Position numbers and translations under genes: made by a program
Origin: Clarkia xantiana subsp. parviflora
Lineage: Eukaryota > Streptophyta > Magnoliopsida > Myrtales > Onagraceae
NCBI GenBank assembly: GCA_036873135.1
Contig: JAPTYO010000008.1
Coordinates: 37,642,819-37,706,818, forward strand
DNA: 64,000 nucleotides
Reading direction: 5' to 3'
Shown here: positions 42,555 through 55,574 of the stretch, piece after piece
How positions within the stretch are numbered: the stretch's first letter is position 1
Layout: the number at the start of each line of letters is the position of its first letter
Notes under the pieces: model-generated
Databases searched by the model: none
What the model saw: only the letters and a program-made list of their open reading frames with translations
What the model was told of the DNA's origin: nothing

Positions 42555-43680
42555 TATCGTCTGGATCGCCACCATGGTTGGCGTGACTGAATCCGGTTAA
42601 TTCTAACTTCCAGCCCTCATAGCACAGTACGTAGTCGGCAGCACCTTTTAAATATCGTATGATCTTCTTTACAGATTATGTTGATAGCCAGGGTCTGATT
42701 GGAATCTTGCTACTAGGCGCACAACGTAACAGATGTCCGGACGAGTGCAAAGCATGGCATACATGAGACTTCAGATCATGCTTAAATACTCTGCACTCCT
42801 CATCTATTCATGCTATTGATGGTTCTTTGGGCCGTCACGTTTTGACAACGCGTACCCGAATACTACCGGCGTCTCCACGGGTTTGGCATCTTGTAATCTA
42901 AACCTTTTCAACAGTTTCTTGATGTAGGCTTCCTGAGATAGACACAATCTTTGGGCGGCACGATCTCTAGCAATCTTAATGCCCAATATGTACGTAGCCT
43001 CTCCCATGTCTTTCATCTCAAAAACAGATGCCAACCAGGATTCTGATTCATGCATGAAACTCACATTGTTCGCAGCAATGAGTATGTCATCCAAGTTTAA
43101 AGTTAAGATGACGTACTTAGACTCAGAGGTCTTTATATACACACACAGAAACTCGTGTAGATTCACGAATCTGTTTCCAACAACTTCCTCGTGGAATCTG
43201 CGGTACCATTACCGAGACGATTGTTTAAGACCGTAAATGGATCTTTGGAGTTTACAAACTTTACGTTTGTTACCAGGAGTAATGAAACCCTCCAGTTGCT
43301 CCATATAGATATCTTTATCCAGGTTTTCGTTGAGGAATGCGCTCTTAACATCCATTTGGTGCAGCTCTAGATCGAGGCATGCGACCAGGTCTAGGATTGC
43401 CCTGACTGTGGTGTACCACATAGTCGGTGACTATGTCTCATCAAAGTCCACTCCGTGAAGCTGGGTGTATCCTTTCGCAACTAGTCGAGCTTTGTATCGC
43501 TCGACATTTCCATCAGTAGTGAGTTTCAGTTTCAGAAACCACTTAGCCCCTATGGCCCTGCATTTAGCAGGTAAATCAACTATAGACCATACCGAATTGG
43601 CTTTCATTGAGGCGATCTCTTCCTCTATTTCTTCGCTTGAGGTCCTTTCAACGCTTGTTGAGCTGTTACCAGTTCGTTAA
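42555..43680 (-). pseudogene. C1 RT and front of RNase H
   Basis: The minus strand encodes copia RT in broken frames. In order: KANSVWSIVDLPAKCRAIGA, KARLVAKGYTQLHGVDF, HQMDVKSAFLNENLDKDIYM, CKLQRSIYGLKQSSR, then TLNLDDILIAANNVSFMHES, GEATYILGIKIARDRAAQRL and the start of RNase H (TRPDICYVVRLVARFQSDPG). At the RT active site the usual YVDD reads NLDD, so Tyr and Val are lost while both Asp remain. The segment ends at the CTTAC duplication; RNase H continues at 13245. Confidence 0.82.
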
Positions 43681-44290
43681 CAGAAGTTAGGGTGAATATC
43701 TCACCCTTCTCGATGGGATACTTCTTGGGAGAAGTTCGATGCCTTTGACTTCGTCTAGTCTCGTTTATCCCATCTAGAGTCTGAACGTTGCTCCCACTCA
43801 GAATAATGATTCTTATCGGAGCATCACTCCAACTGGGAACAAAGGCAGTGCTAGAACCTTGACCTACAATCTTTCTTGGACAACCTCTCGGTCTCGGGAT
43901 TTTACCTCCGAGATTAATTCCTTGATCACTAGGACCTGGAACCAAATTCGTTGATCTACTCCCACTAGGAACAATGGGTAGTTGTGGCATTATTGGATTT
44001 TCATCCAGCGGTTCAGCTACGTGATTATCAGGTTCAACTTGATTCGCACCTTCAGCAACAGTGATTTGTGTTGTTAGGATTGTGTCCTCCCACTGGATTT
44101 ACTATGAAAATGTCTCCAACCTCATTTACCATTTCATTCACTTGCGTTGTTGCCTCAAATCTCCCACTCAAAATAAGTGGGACCTGACCATCATCGTTAT
44201 CCTGCTCTGATTCGATCAAGACTTCGTCTGTTTTCATCTCACCAAGCGTTGGAAATTCGTCCTCAAGGAATGTAACGTCTCATGTTCGAC
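43625..44290 (-). pseudogene. C1 linker between integrase and RT
   Basis: The minus frames carry MKTDEVLIESEQDNDDGQVP and IPRPRGCPRKIVGQGSSTAF, then the basic motif ETRRSQRHRTSPKKYPIEKG that precedes RT in copia elements. At least one frameshift separates the two halves. These are linker sequences of the polyprotein without enzymatic motifs. The frame runs into the RT opening (EEIEEEIASMKANSVW). Confidence 0.65.
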
Positions 44291-44971
44291 CACGGAACCA
44301 TTATCACAAGCTAATTTAAACATGTATCCTCTAAGAGTAGTTATCATACTCTCGGTTCAAATACTTGTTTAATACGCAAGTTAATGTTGCGTGATGATAA
44401 GATTTAACTCGTTATCATTCCCTTTTATATTTTGTGGCGTCGTGTTTGACCAATTTAATTGGAACATAATTGATGTGAGTCAACTGCTTTTCATCCCATA
44501 GGGAACGTCGGTCGTTGAACTCTAACATTATGTTTTCAAACCATGCCTGTTGAAGTGTGTTATCGATATGAATGTCTTGCCAAACTTCTCTTTCAAAGCA
44601 TTTAGTGGGAGACTCATTTTATCGACATCATCCTTTTCATTTGCTAATTTGTCTCAAAGACTTATCCATCTCTAAACTGTGCATTGGGCTTTCGCCTTAT
44701 GCGTCAGTTGGTACTTTTACGAGTTCGTGGTAGCTTGTGCAGCATACATCTTTTCGTCGTAAAAGTATTAAATGAATTATTCCCAAAGGGAGGCAAATGA
44801 AAATTTCGGCATTCATTCATTAAAACACTCCATAATTAAATTCGTATTCTGAAAATGATGTGTTCCGTCTTTCGAGGTACACGCGTCCGTTGCGGCTATT
44901 CCAGGTTTATCCCATGGTATAAATCGTTTCGTTTCCAAAATTCAATATAATTTAATCCAATCGGTGTCGCA
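44291..44971 (-). other. C1 decayed region, possible integrase C-terminus
   Basis: No frame is open for more than about 40 codons. RGYMFKLACDNGSVVEHET near 44300 could be the end of integrase. The last bases (GTGTCGCA, 44964-44971) are the left duplication of the hAT-like element. Confidence 0.45.
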
Positions 44972-45191
44972 TAGGCCTGTCAATTTAACCCGTGACCTGT
45001 AAATGACCCGTAATTACCCGGTCACGGGTCGGATCTAGGTGTACCTACATAAGCCAACGGGTCGGGTACGAGTTTTGTTTTCGGACCCATGACCCGACCC
45101 GTGACCCGTTCGTATTAGGTATAGATTTTATTTTGGGCTAGTATTAGGTATAGAATTAGATTTTAGAAATCATATTTCAGGTAATACCAAG

Positions 45192-45853
45192 TAATGGGTT
45201 TCGATACAGCCGTTAGGCCCATTAACGACGACTAAACGGCGAAGTAGGCCCACTGGGCCCCAAGAGGCTTAGAAGACCAATACGAGAGGACCCGACAAAG
45301 TCGGTCCCGACATACGAGCTGAACGCTCCCGATAATATGCCTTTGAGTAGGCCCTGATAATATGCCTTTGAGTAGGCCCCGATGATATGCCTTTGAGTAG
45401 GCCCCGATATTGAATCCCTGAGAAGCTGGCCCTGTCCTGATGACGAGGGGCCCCGAGCGGTGACCAAAGGAGATAACTCTGGAGTCCCCGACATCCGTCG
45501 GGACCTGCCACCAGAGAACGAGGCCGAGAAACACGCCCACTGTCAACATAGTGGGGAAGTGGCCTGAAAAGACGGAACGTGGGCTACTGGCCGAGATAAA
45601 CGGAAAGTGGCAGTTATCTCAACAGGTAACTGAGGTGACCCCTCCCCTATATAAAGGAAGGAGTTACCTCAGGATTGATACGTTCATATACTTACATACT
45701 GATACTTGCTTGCCTGCATCGAGATACTCATTTATGCATCGGATAGGGATTCTGGGTCACCGCCCGGTCTATCCCCTTCTTGCAGGATTACTTGGAGCGA
45801 AGGAGTTCGGACTTCAGTCAAGAACGTACCGGAGTTCCAACCGTGATCCAACA
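45192..45853 (+). repeat. G3 5' LTR
   Basis: It starts TAATGGGTTTCG (TG mutated to TA) and ends GTGATCCAACA. TATATAAA lies at 45648-45655. Three or four copies of GATAATATGCCTTTGAGTAG are in tandem at about 45329-45400. Confidence 0.9.
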
Positions 45854-45872
45854 TTGGCGCCGTCTGTGGGAA
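45854..45872 (+). other. G3 primer-binding site
   Basis: TTGGCGCCGTCTGTGGGA follows the LTR directly, identical to G1. Confidence 0.88.
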
Positions 45873-45889
45873 CGAAGCGAAAAGCAAAA

Positions 45890-48800
45890 ATGGCTTCTAC
45901 CCAATCGATGGCTGGCAAGCAAAAGAAGAGACAAAGACAATCCGGCGGTTCCCGTCATCCTGCTGGAACTCGGAATTCAGGGCCGCCGGAGCGCACTGTT
46001 GATCGGAATGATCCTCCCCCTGCTGTTTCCCAAACACGGGGGCATCATGATGATCGCGAAGATTCCATTCGAAACTCGTCGGAGAGCCGGGAAGAAATCC
46101 CAAGAAGGGACCAGGATGCACCTGCAAAGCCGGACTTGGCAAAGGCTGTGATGGATGCCATGCCAGTATTTTTGGAAGCTATGGAGGCTCTCTTAGACCG
46201 AAGGGAGGCCGCCAAGAAGAAGGAGAAGGAGTTGCCTCCGCCTCCGCCGATGGAAAATCGGGACGGGCAGGAGGCCCAACCCGAGCACCAGGACAAGGGC
46301 AAGGAGCCCGCTCAGTCGGAGCAGTTCGTGATTGATGGGCCTGGACCGGTGCAACATTGGACCATCCCTCTTAGTAGTCCTATCACCCCCGACCAGGTTG
46401 TGAAGATTGTGAACATCTGTATGGGAGACCAGAAGAAGATGATGTCGGAGCTGAGGGATCGATCCACTCATCCCTTTGTTCCCTGATTGGTGAACACCAC
46501 TGCCCCGCCAGGACTGGGTATCCCGACAATCAAGGAGTATGATGGCGAGGGAGATTTAGTTCGTCATGTCCAGAAACATGTCATGGCCTGTCTAGGCAGA
46601 GCCCCGAATGATGATATAGTGTGCGTTTTGTTCCCAGGCACACTTGGTGAGAGGGCCCTGACGTGGTTCTTGAGCCTTCCCCTAGGGTGCATATCTAGCT
46701 GGACCCAGATGCATGATCGCTTCATCCAGCAGTATCAGGGCCGTCGACGTCTCCTGAAAAGCGCGAGGTCCCTGGCTGAGGTGATACAGAGGCCCGACGA
46801 GTCGCTGGCACATTACTATCAAAGGTACACTGCCAGCGTGGCCGAGATTGATGAGGAGATGTCGGAGGGAGAGACCATCTGCACCTTCATTCGGAACCTG
46901 ACAGCACCATATGGTTCCGACCTGATGCACAGCGTGGCTGAGAAGGCTGTGTGGAACATGGAGGCGCTGCAGAAGAGGGTGAAGCAGCAAATCGACGTCC
47001 AGGAGTCGAAGATAGCTGCCGGAGACCTTGATCCTCCAAAATAAAACAGAGGGAAGTAGTCTTTCAAGCCCTCGGACGATCGTAGGAAGAAAGATAAAAA
47101 CGAGAGCAGTCGGGGTCGAGGCCGTCCCGATCGGAGGGAAGACAAGCATTCCTCGAAGTCGGACAAGCGGGAGGACCACTACACCCCTCTCATTTGTTCC
47201 ATGGGTGCTGTGTTGGTAGTGATGGACCGACAGGGTATCGCCTGGTATCCCCCGAAGAAGGATGGAGAGTTCATGGGAGCTCGCACCGATCGTTTTTGTC
47301 GTTTCCATCGTGCCAATGGTCACGACACTAACCATTGTCGGGAGTTGAAGAAGGAGATTGAGAAGCTGATCCAGCGGGGGAAGCTCAAGGAATTTGTGGC
47401 TGGGCAACGGGGCCGATCCCGTTCCCGGTCCCGATCGCGGTCCCGTTCCCGATCCCGTGGACGATCCCCGAAGAAGGACAAACCTGAGTCTTCCAATGCT
47501 CGCAAGGAGAAGCGGGGGACCATTAACGTGATTCATGGGGGACTTGCTGCGGGAGGAGATACCACGGCGTCTCGGGAGGTCTATGCTTCTCGGATTCCCA
47601 TTGCTGTGGTGCTAGGCAAGAGGGCCCGAAATTGGACTCCGAAGGAAGAATCGGTGATTCCCATCTCAGCGAAGGACCTGATAGGTGTGGAGACCCCGCA
47701 CGATGATGCTTTGGTCGTGACCCTGAACGTGGATGGGTACGAGATGAAGCAAATCCTGATTGATGGAGGAAGCTCCTCCGATATTCTGTTCATGGATGCA
47801 CTGGAGGCCATGGGAAAATCCAAGAAAGACTTGAAGCCTGCAGACTTCCCGATGGTCGGATTTTCTAGCTCTACTTCTTACCCGGTGGGGATGATTACTT
47901 TACCGGTTGAATTTGGTAGTGGCTGGAAGTCGGAGAAGAGGAACGTGGAATTCGTGGTGGTCGGGTCCGCGGGGACCTATAATGCAATTATCGGGAGAAC
48001 CACCATAAACCCGCTGGGGGAAGTTGCCTCAACTGTCCATCAGAAGCTGAAGTTCCCGACCGACCATGGAATCGGGGAGCTCCAGGGCGATCAGATAGCC
48101 TCCAGGAGGTGCTACGTCAATGCCACTCGAAGGAGGAATCGGGAGGCTATGAATGTTTTCCAGACTGACGCTGATCCCCGAGAGGAGTTTGGGCGTCCCG
48201 CCCCGATGGAAGATTTGAAGGAGGTCGAGATTGATGGACCTCAGAGGAAGGTGAAAATCGGATCCACTCTGACCGAGGAGACGGCCCGAGAATTGATCGA
48301 TCTGTTGAAGGAATTCAAGGAGCTGTTTGCCTGGTCCCCGAGTGACATGCCAGGAATCAGCCCCGATGTGTTTACTCACGAGCTGAAGATTGATCCCGCG
48401 ATCAAGCCGATTACACAGAGAAGGCGCCCGATGGGTGCCGACAAGAAGATCGCGATCCAGCAGGAGGTGGGCAGGTTGCTCGATGCTGGATTCATTAAGG
48501 AGCTCCGATTCCAGACCTGGGTCGCCAACCCAGTCCTGGTGAAGAAGAGCAATGGCAAATGGCGGATGTGTGTTGATTTCCGCGACCTGAACAAGGCATG
48601 CCCGAAGGATTGCTACCCGCTCCCGAGGATCGACCAGCTGGTGGATGCCACATCGGGACATGAGCTGCTGAGCTTTATGGATGCCTACTCTGGCTACAAA
48701 CAGATCAAGATGTCCAAGGAGGATGCCCCCCACACCGCCTTTTATGGTGATAGCGACATCTATCATTATGATGTTATGCCCTTTGGATTGATCAATGCAG

Positions 48801-51475
48801 GTGCAACTTACCAGAGGATGGTGAACAAGCTATTCGGGGATATGTTGGGAAAAACGATGGAGGCCTATGTGGACGATATGCTAGTGAAGTCCCGACAGGC
48901 CAAGGACCATGTTCGCAACTTAGCCACAGCGTTTGAGCGGATGAGGCTTCATCAAGTTCGCTTGAACCCAACCAAGTGTGCCTTCGGAGTGCACTCAGGG
49001 AATTTTCTGGGCTTCATGGTGAGCCAGAGGGGAATCGAGGTGAACCCTGAGAAGCTAAAGGCAATCGAGGAGATGAAGTCCCCGACGAACCATCGAGAGG
49101 TGCAGGTGCTGAACGGCCGATTGGCCGCGATGAATCGCTTCCTATCCAAGGCAAGTGATCGATCCATGCCGTTCATCGAAGTGCTGAGGGCCAACAAGAA
49201 GTTTGAGTGGACTGCCAAGTGCGAAGAGGCGTTCCAGGCACTCAAGCAGCACCTCCGCACCCTCCCGCCATTGGCGAAGCCCATCCCAGGCGAGCCACTC
49301 TATCTGTATTTGGCTGTTTCTGAATTTGCTGTTAGCTCTGTCTTAGTGAAAGTTGTAGAGGGTAGCCAAGTCCCCGTCTATTATGTAAGCAAGGCACTCG
49401 CCAAGTCTGAAATGAATTATCCCGCCGTTGAGAAGTATCTTTATGTGTTGATTGTTACTGCTCGGAAGCTGAGACCTTACTTCCATGCGCATGAGATTAC
49501 CGTTTTGACAAATCAGCCCTTGAAACATTTTTTGAACCGACCTGATGTGTCGGGGAGATTAGTGAAATGGGCAGTCGAGCTTAGTGAATTCCGTATTCAC
49601 TTTACTCCGAGAACGGCTACTAAGGGCCAGGCATTGGCGGATTTCATAGCAGAGTCTACAGCCCCCGATCTAGAAGAAGCGGGCCCTGTAGAGGGGGCAA
49701 CTATGGAAGTCCCGATAACAGAGCAGTCAGAACAGCCCGACGCCGAAAATACTTGGGAGATGTACACCGATGGCTCCTCTAATTCAGAAGGATCGGGAGC
49801 AGGTTTCCTACTAATACCACCAGACGGAGGCGAGCCCCTCCGATATGCCTTGGCCTTGACAATCAGGGCTACCAACAATGAAGCTGAATATGAGGCTCTC
49901 ATCACTGGCCTCAAGATTGCTAAACGAACGGGAGTTGGTCACTTAAAGGTGAAGTGCGATGCTAGCCTGATCGTGAACCAAGTCCAGGGGCGATACGAAG
50001 CAAAGAGCCCGATGATGAAAAAGTATCTTCGCGAGGTGCAAACCCTGAAAGAGAGTTTCAGAAGCTTCGATATTGAGGCGATCCCGAGGGAGGATAATGT
50101 GGAAGCAGATGCATTGAGCAAATTCGCCTTGGGGGCACCCCTTGATGAAAGTCGGAAGGTGCATTTATTGGAGAAGGTGATCCTGTCAACCACTGATCAA
50201 TCGGAGGTGTGTGCCATTGAAATCAGATCGGAGGAGCCCACTTGGATGACCCCGATAGTCGCGTATCTGACTACGGGGGCAGTCCCCGATGAAGAAGTGG
50301 CAGCTAGCAAAATACGTCGAATAGCGCCCAATTATGTGATGGTGGACAATCAGCTGTATAAAAAGGGGTATTTAACTCCTTACTTGAAATGTGTGGCTGA
50401 GCCTGACACCGATCGGATCCTTAGGGAGGTGCACGAAGGACACTTGGCTTGTCATGAAGGTGCCCGATCCATCGTAAGGAAATTGCTGAACCTGGGCTAT
50501 TACTGGCCCTCGATGAACAAGGAGGCAACGATGCTAGTCCGATCCTGTGACGCTTGCCAAAGGTACGCCCCGGATATCGTGGCTCCAGCTGCCGATCTGA
50601 CGTCCATCAAGAGTGCTTGGCCCTTCGTGCAATGGGGAATCGATTTGGTGGGACCCCTTCCAGTTGCAAAAGGTCAGTGCCGATATTTAGTCGTGGCTAT
50701 TGATTATTTTTTGAAATGGATAGAAGCTAAGGCATTGGCCAAGACAACGGGGAACCATATCCTCAAATTCCTTCAGACCCATATCATATCCCGATACGGG
50801 ATCCCTAAGGTGGTGATAAGTGATAGTGGCCCTCCGTTTAACGGGGCCCATTGGAAGGATTACCTTGAGGAACTGAAAATTGAGAATCGGACAGCCTCTG
50901 TCCGTCATGCTCAAACCAATTGACAGGTGGAGTCAACCAACAAGATCGTGATGGATGGACTAAAGAAGAGGGTCCATGCCTTGAAGGGCAAATGGCTGGA
51001 TGAGCTGGAAAATGTGCTTTGGGCTGTTAGAACGACACCCAAACGATCAACGGGGGAGACTCCGTTTGGCCTTGTTTATGGCACGGAAGCAGTTGCTCCC
51101 GTCGAAATAGCTGTGGCATCCCATCGGACTAGGTATTATGAACCTTTGTCGAATGATGAAATGAGGCGTCTGGACTTGGACTTGGTCGAAGAAAAGTGGC
51201 GGAGTGCCGAGGAGGTCCAGGCTCGGATGCGCTTGGCAACAACCCGATATTATAATCGACGAGTCAAGTCTCGACAGTTCTTTGTCGGGGAACTGGTCTG
51301 GCGTCGGAACGAATTTACCCTTTTGGATCGGATCAACAAAATGTCGCCAAAATGGGAAGGACCTTATAAGGTCGTGGGGATGCCAGCTCGAAATGTGTAT
51401 AAGTTGGAAGACCTCGATGGCAATGTGTTGAAGCATTCTTTTAGTGGCGAACACTTGAAGAAATGTCATGCTTGA
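45890..51475 (+). pseudogene. G3 gag-pol polyprotein, one frame with a few stops
   Basis: From MASTQSMAGK at 45890 to the stop after HLKKCHA at 51475 there are 5,586 bases in one frame (1,861 codons). Domains in order: gag capsid (ALTWFLSLPLGCI), knuckle CRFHRANGHDTNHC (about 47300), RS run (about 47415-47465), protease ILIDGGSSSDILF (about 47755), RT with AYVDDMLVKSRQ (about 48865), first RNase H, second RNase H from YTDGSSNSEGSG (about 49765), integrase with HHCC and D,D,E motifs. Interruptions are stops only: TGA at 46484 (Arg codon in G2), TAA at 47042, TAG at 47057 (Gln in G2), TGA at 50921 (Gly in G2). One integrase motif reads ISDSGPPFN rather than ISDNGPPFN. I saw no frameshift. The single frame supports gag and pol being made as one fusion. 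Confidence 0.92.
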
Positions 51476-52125
51476 TATTAAGTCGCCTTCAGTGGTGCAA
51501 GTTATTTATCGAAGTCGCCTTCAGTGGTGCAAGTTATTTATCGAAGTCGCCTTCAGTGGTGCAAGTTATTTATCGAAGTCGCCTTCAGTGGTGCAAGTTA
51601 TTTATCGAAGTCGCCTTCAGTGGTGCAAGTTGTTTATCGTTTTGATTCAATGTAAACAGGTTTTGAGGCATCAATGAATAAAGAGGTTGCTCCCGATTAA
51701 ATCGCCTTAAGTGGTGTAGTTAAATCGCCTTAAGTGGTGTGGTTCCGCCTTAAGTGGCGTAGTATCGCCCTAAGGGGTGTAGTTAAATCGCCTTAAGTGG
51801 TGTGGTTCCGCCTTAAGTGGCGTAGTATCGCCCTAAGGGGTGTAGTTAAATCGCCTTAAGTGGCGTGGTTTTGCCTTAAGTGGCATGGTTTCGCCTTAAG
51901 TGGCATGGTTTCGCCTTAAGTGGCGTGGTTTTTCCTTGAGTGGCGTGGTTCCGCCTTAAGCGTCACGATTAAATCGCCTTAAGTGGTGTGTTTTCGCCTT
52001 AAGTGGCACGATTAAATCGCCTTAAGTGGTGTGGGTAAAATGTCCTAAGTGACGCGTCGAAATCACTCTAAGTGGTATGATTGAATTGCCTTAAGTGGCG
52101 TGGTTAATTCACCTTCGGTGGTGGA
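51476..52125 (+). repeat. G3 tandem array in two parts
   Basis: 51476-51640 holds five units of about 32 bp (AGTCGCCTTCAGTGGTGCAA plus GTTATTTATCGA). 51695-52125 holds about 20 units of roughly 20-25 bp around CGCCTTAAGTGG with TGGTT/TAGTT linkers, including a block (CGTAGTATCGCCCTAAGG) seen twice. The core matches the arrays of G1 and G2. Confidence 0.9.
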
Positions 52126-52217
52126 GCGATAATCGGAACCAAAAGAGATTGATGTTATAAAGATCTAAGAGGTTCACAACAAAAGAAGGAAATTACAAGG
52201 ATTCAAAAATAAAGCGA

Positions 52218-55147
52218 TTAAGCTTGATCCTTGGCAGCATCGAGGGGAGCAGGGTCCACGAGATCTGTGGCAGAAGGCTTCGTGATTGGAGGATCGGACT
52301 CTGGAAGATTGGCCGCGGGAGGATCGGAATCTGGAAGATTAGCCGCGGGAGGGTCGATCATCGGGGGCTCATTCGTCGGGAGGTCTGCACTTGGAGGCTG
52401 CACCGTGCCTTCAGCACCCGCAGCCCCCTCGGGGGTGTTGGCCCCGTTGCTGTCCTCAGAACGGTTGAAGTACCTCTCAGCGAAGGGGGCGAGGGTCTGA
52501 GACTTGGTGAAATCGATGGCACCACCATACTCCAGATGGAGCTCTTCGACAGCATTAAGCAGGGTGGTCTCCACCTCCGCCGTACAAAACTTTACCGCGT
52601 CCAGTTGGAAAGCCTCGGAGCCCCGATAATCTTCCCGTCCCTTGGCCTCAGCCTCGGCCAGCTTGGTGGGAAACTCGGCAATCTCCCGCTCCATCTGTTG
52701 GGACCGGTTGGTGAGAAAGACCTTGTCAGCCTCCAGCCCCGCCTTAGCATCCTCAAGGGCCTTCTTCTCGAGGACAAGCCTGCCCCGATCCTCCGCGCGC
52801 CCCTGCTGCTCCTCATTGAGCCTTTGGCGCTCCTGCTTTAGCAGCCTCTCAAAGTCGTGGACCTGCCTCAGGAGGTATCGAGTCTTCTGGTTAAGGAGCG
52901 CCTGCTCCTTAACCAACTTCCCCTTCGACGACTCGGAGGCAGCCAGATCCTCCTTGAGCTTGGCCAAGACCTCGGGGGCCGCCTTGGCTCGCTTCTGCTC
53001 CAGGGCCTCCTCCAAGGCCAGGACATATCCAAAACATCGGTGTTGGTCCGCTATTTCCTGTGAAGAAGAAAGGAAGAGGTCAGTACACGAAAATATTCTG
53101 CCTTATATGTACTAAGTGTAAAAAAAGGAAGCCTTACCTCCACACGGCGAACGGCCATGGCGCGAATGTCCGTGTGGATGTCCTCTCGAGCCAGGGAGAG
53201 CGGAAGCTTCATAGATGGCGGAATTGAACCTGCCAGCAGGTGCAGACCCAGTTCCGATGATACGTCATCCCGACACAGCGGGACCTCCGCAATGACTCGA
53301 TCGGAGTGCAGGGAGCCACCGCCTAGTCGGGGGAGTAGAGTTGGTAGAAGCTCTCGTTCAAGGGGAGAGGGAGAACGACGCCCTGAGTGTCGGGGGTGCG
53401 GGCCTCCGAGCCACCATGAGAACCCGTCGTCCCCTCGGGAGTCAGGCTCAAGACTGGCGAAAGCTGCGGCGCCGGAGAAGATGGAGGCAGCCCTTCGGGA
53501 GTCGGCTCCAGCGGGGTCTGCCTCGCCCCCTGACGACGAACCAGGGGCTGACCCTCGCTCGCCTCCTCAGAAGAGTGAGAGACATCCCGGTCCATCACCC
53601 GACGGAACTGGCCGTCCGTCGGGGCGTCTTCAGTCCCCGATCCTCCTGGGGCCGGAAGAGAAAGGAGGGGCTCTCCGACCTGGGCGTAGGAGGGTGGCAC
53701 CTCCGCTGAAGCTCCAACTCCCGATCGACCTGCAGCTGGAGGACGAGAAGCTTCAGAAAGAAAGTCAGGAAGTTGATCAGGATCCTTACACCAGATGACG
53801 CGACAGGAGAGATATTGATCCTTCCCGTAATAATTGTAGTAACCCTCTTTGAGGATGCGGGGAGTTTATCCTTGCAGGATGCGTTTGATCCCTTCGATCC
53901 TGGCTCCCTTATCGGTGGGGATTAACTCCTTAGGAATACGCCTCCTGTATAATCGAATTGCTAAGCGGAGCTGTTTACCTTCCTCGGGAGTCTTGGTGTT
54001 GAAGATCTGCTCCATCTTCTCCACCCGGGCCCGCTTGATTTGCTCCGAGGTGGGAGGTGCCGATGAAGAGGCAGCCCTCTTTGAAGACTTCCTCTTCCTC
54101 GCGGGGCGTGGGACAGCATCATTCTCCGCCTGCTTAAGCACGAGATTGGTCAGCAATGATACCTTCTTAGCTGCAAAGACGAAAATGAAAGTGAAGTTAG
54201 AATATTACCCAAGGAACGAGGTTAGAAGGGCCGTCGAAGAGTTGACCCCCGGAGATGACATCAAGGAGTCGGATCCCGGTCAGAACTAGGTCCCGCTCCC
54301 CGATGGAGTTGGCATCGAGGGGAGTGAAAGAGTCCCCCCAATGATAAAGCTGGATGTAGTGGAGAATCTGGAAATCCTCCTCGGAGTAAGTGTGAAAAGT
54401 GGGAGCAGGGTCTGCCTCAACCTCCCATCGGGGCCATGGGATGGAGCTGTTTCGGATGAAGAAATAACTCCTCTTCCAGCCACTGTTGTCGGGCCCCGAG
54501 ACAGTGATGAGCCCCCGACCCTTGGCGACCTTCCAGGTGTCACCATTCCAGCTGTACCGAGAGAGCTGCGCCTAGCTCCACTTACGCATCCGCGGGTAGA
54601 AGGCACAGACTCCGGCATCATTGCACTTCAATCCATAGAAGGTCCGGAAAAGTCGGAGGCAATAGGGCCATTGTTGACGGAAGCAAAGGACGTGGAAAGC
54701 ATTCCACATGCGGATGACGTGGGGGGAGAAAGTAGTCAGATGTGTTTTGTAGTATGTACACATCTCGACTATGTCCCTACATAAGGGGAATCGGATCCCT
54801 GCCGATATTTTCCCGGTGGAGACAAATACCTCCCTTTCCCGGGGACGAGTGACCACAGGGTCACCCGGGACGCGAGGCCAAGGAAAAGGGAAGCGAGACT
54901 CCCAGGTGGAAGTAATGCACCCCTCTCGTAGAGCTGCATCATAAGCGGTGTCTGAAATCTCATTACAAGCATAATCGAACTTGAAGGGCTTCCTCCCCCC
55001 GGAACTGGACTCACCGTCTGGAAAGTAATCAGGGCAAGAAAAGGCACAGATGATTTCCGCAAAAGTCCGGGTAAGTTGATTGAGATAAAAGGAAAAACTA
55101 TGCTAACAAGTTTCTTCGGAATCGAAGGAGGAAATGTTACCAGACAT
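52218..55147 (-). pseudogene. G3 antisense gene: four exons, two or more stops
   Basis: Suggested exons on the minus strand are 55147-55108 (MSGNISSFDSEET), 55017-54209, 54165-53138 and 53057-52218, with the same donors and acceptors as in G1. Exon 2 carries the Transposase_28-like part (FKFDYACNEISDTAYDAALR, VVTRPREREVFVSTGKISAG, RMWNAFHVLCFRQQWPYCLR, GWKRSYFFIRNSSIPWPRWE). Exon 3 has the basic patch ARKRKSSKRAASSSAPP and a Pro/Ser-rich part. Exon 4 is a long coiled coil (VLAKLKEDLAASESSKGKLV onward) with a C-terminal run of ANLPDSDPP-type repeats. Stops occur in exon 2 (after RMRKWS, about 54590), in exon 3 (after RILQG, 53866; after YQLYSPD, about 53325), with further frame damage shortly after, so this copy is inactive. 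Exon 4 is fully open. Nuclear action would fit the basic patch and coiled coil, but this is inference. Confidence 0.75.
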
Positions 55148-55293
55148 GTTGAATCGGAGAAGAAATGATGATCTTGATGGTCGGAGGCCATGGTCGCCGG
55201 AGTGCTGATCAGAGACTAGAAAGGAGAGCTCGAACTTTTGAAAACACAGAGAATGAAACGGTAGAGAAGAACTGAATAGTGCCAAGATTTGGG

Positions 55294-55345
55294 TTTTTAT
55301 AGGAGAGAGGACAGCCAAAGAGACGTTGCGATCTGGACCGTTGAA
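55294..55345 (-). promoter_or_regulatory. Putative promoter of the G3 antisense gene
   Basis: The minus strand has TATAAAAA at 55301-55294, about 147 bp upstream of the ATG at 55147, and TCTTCAACGGTCC (AACGG complement at 55338-55342) about 40 bp further up, matching G1. Confidence 0.6.
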
Positions 55346-55562
55346 GATGAAACGCCTCAACCTGAATCATCGAAATACTAGGGACAAAACGGCTAGAAAG
55401 CGCTTTTTCAGAAAAGCAGGCACGGGCACCCAAGCCGTCACTTCATCACCCATCGCATTTAATAGTGGAGTAATCGAGAAATCTTTTCGGATTCGGTGGT
55501 TATCCTCGGAATATTGAGAGATCCAGAGTTGGAAGACACGACGAACTATAAGTCTCTCGTGT

Positions 55563-55574
55563 CTTGGGGGCAAA
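55563..55574 (+). other. G3 polypurine tract
   Basis: CTTGGGGGCAAA sits directly before the 3' LTR, identical to G2. Confidence 0.85.

Noticed and set aside
46682..47536. 284-codon minus-strand frame over the G3 gag region
   Set aside because: Mirror of the gag frame; rich in Leu/His runs with no domain, and similar shadows lie opposite gag in G1 (34502-34978) and opposite RT in G3 (48029-48766).
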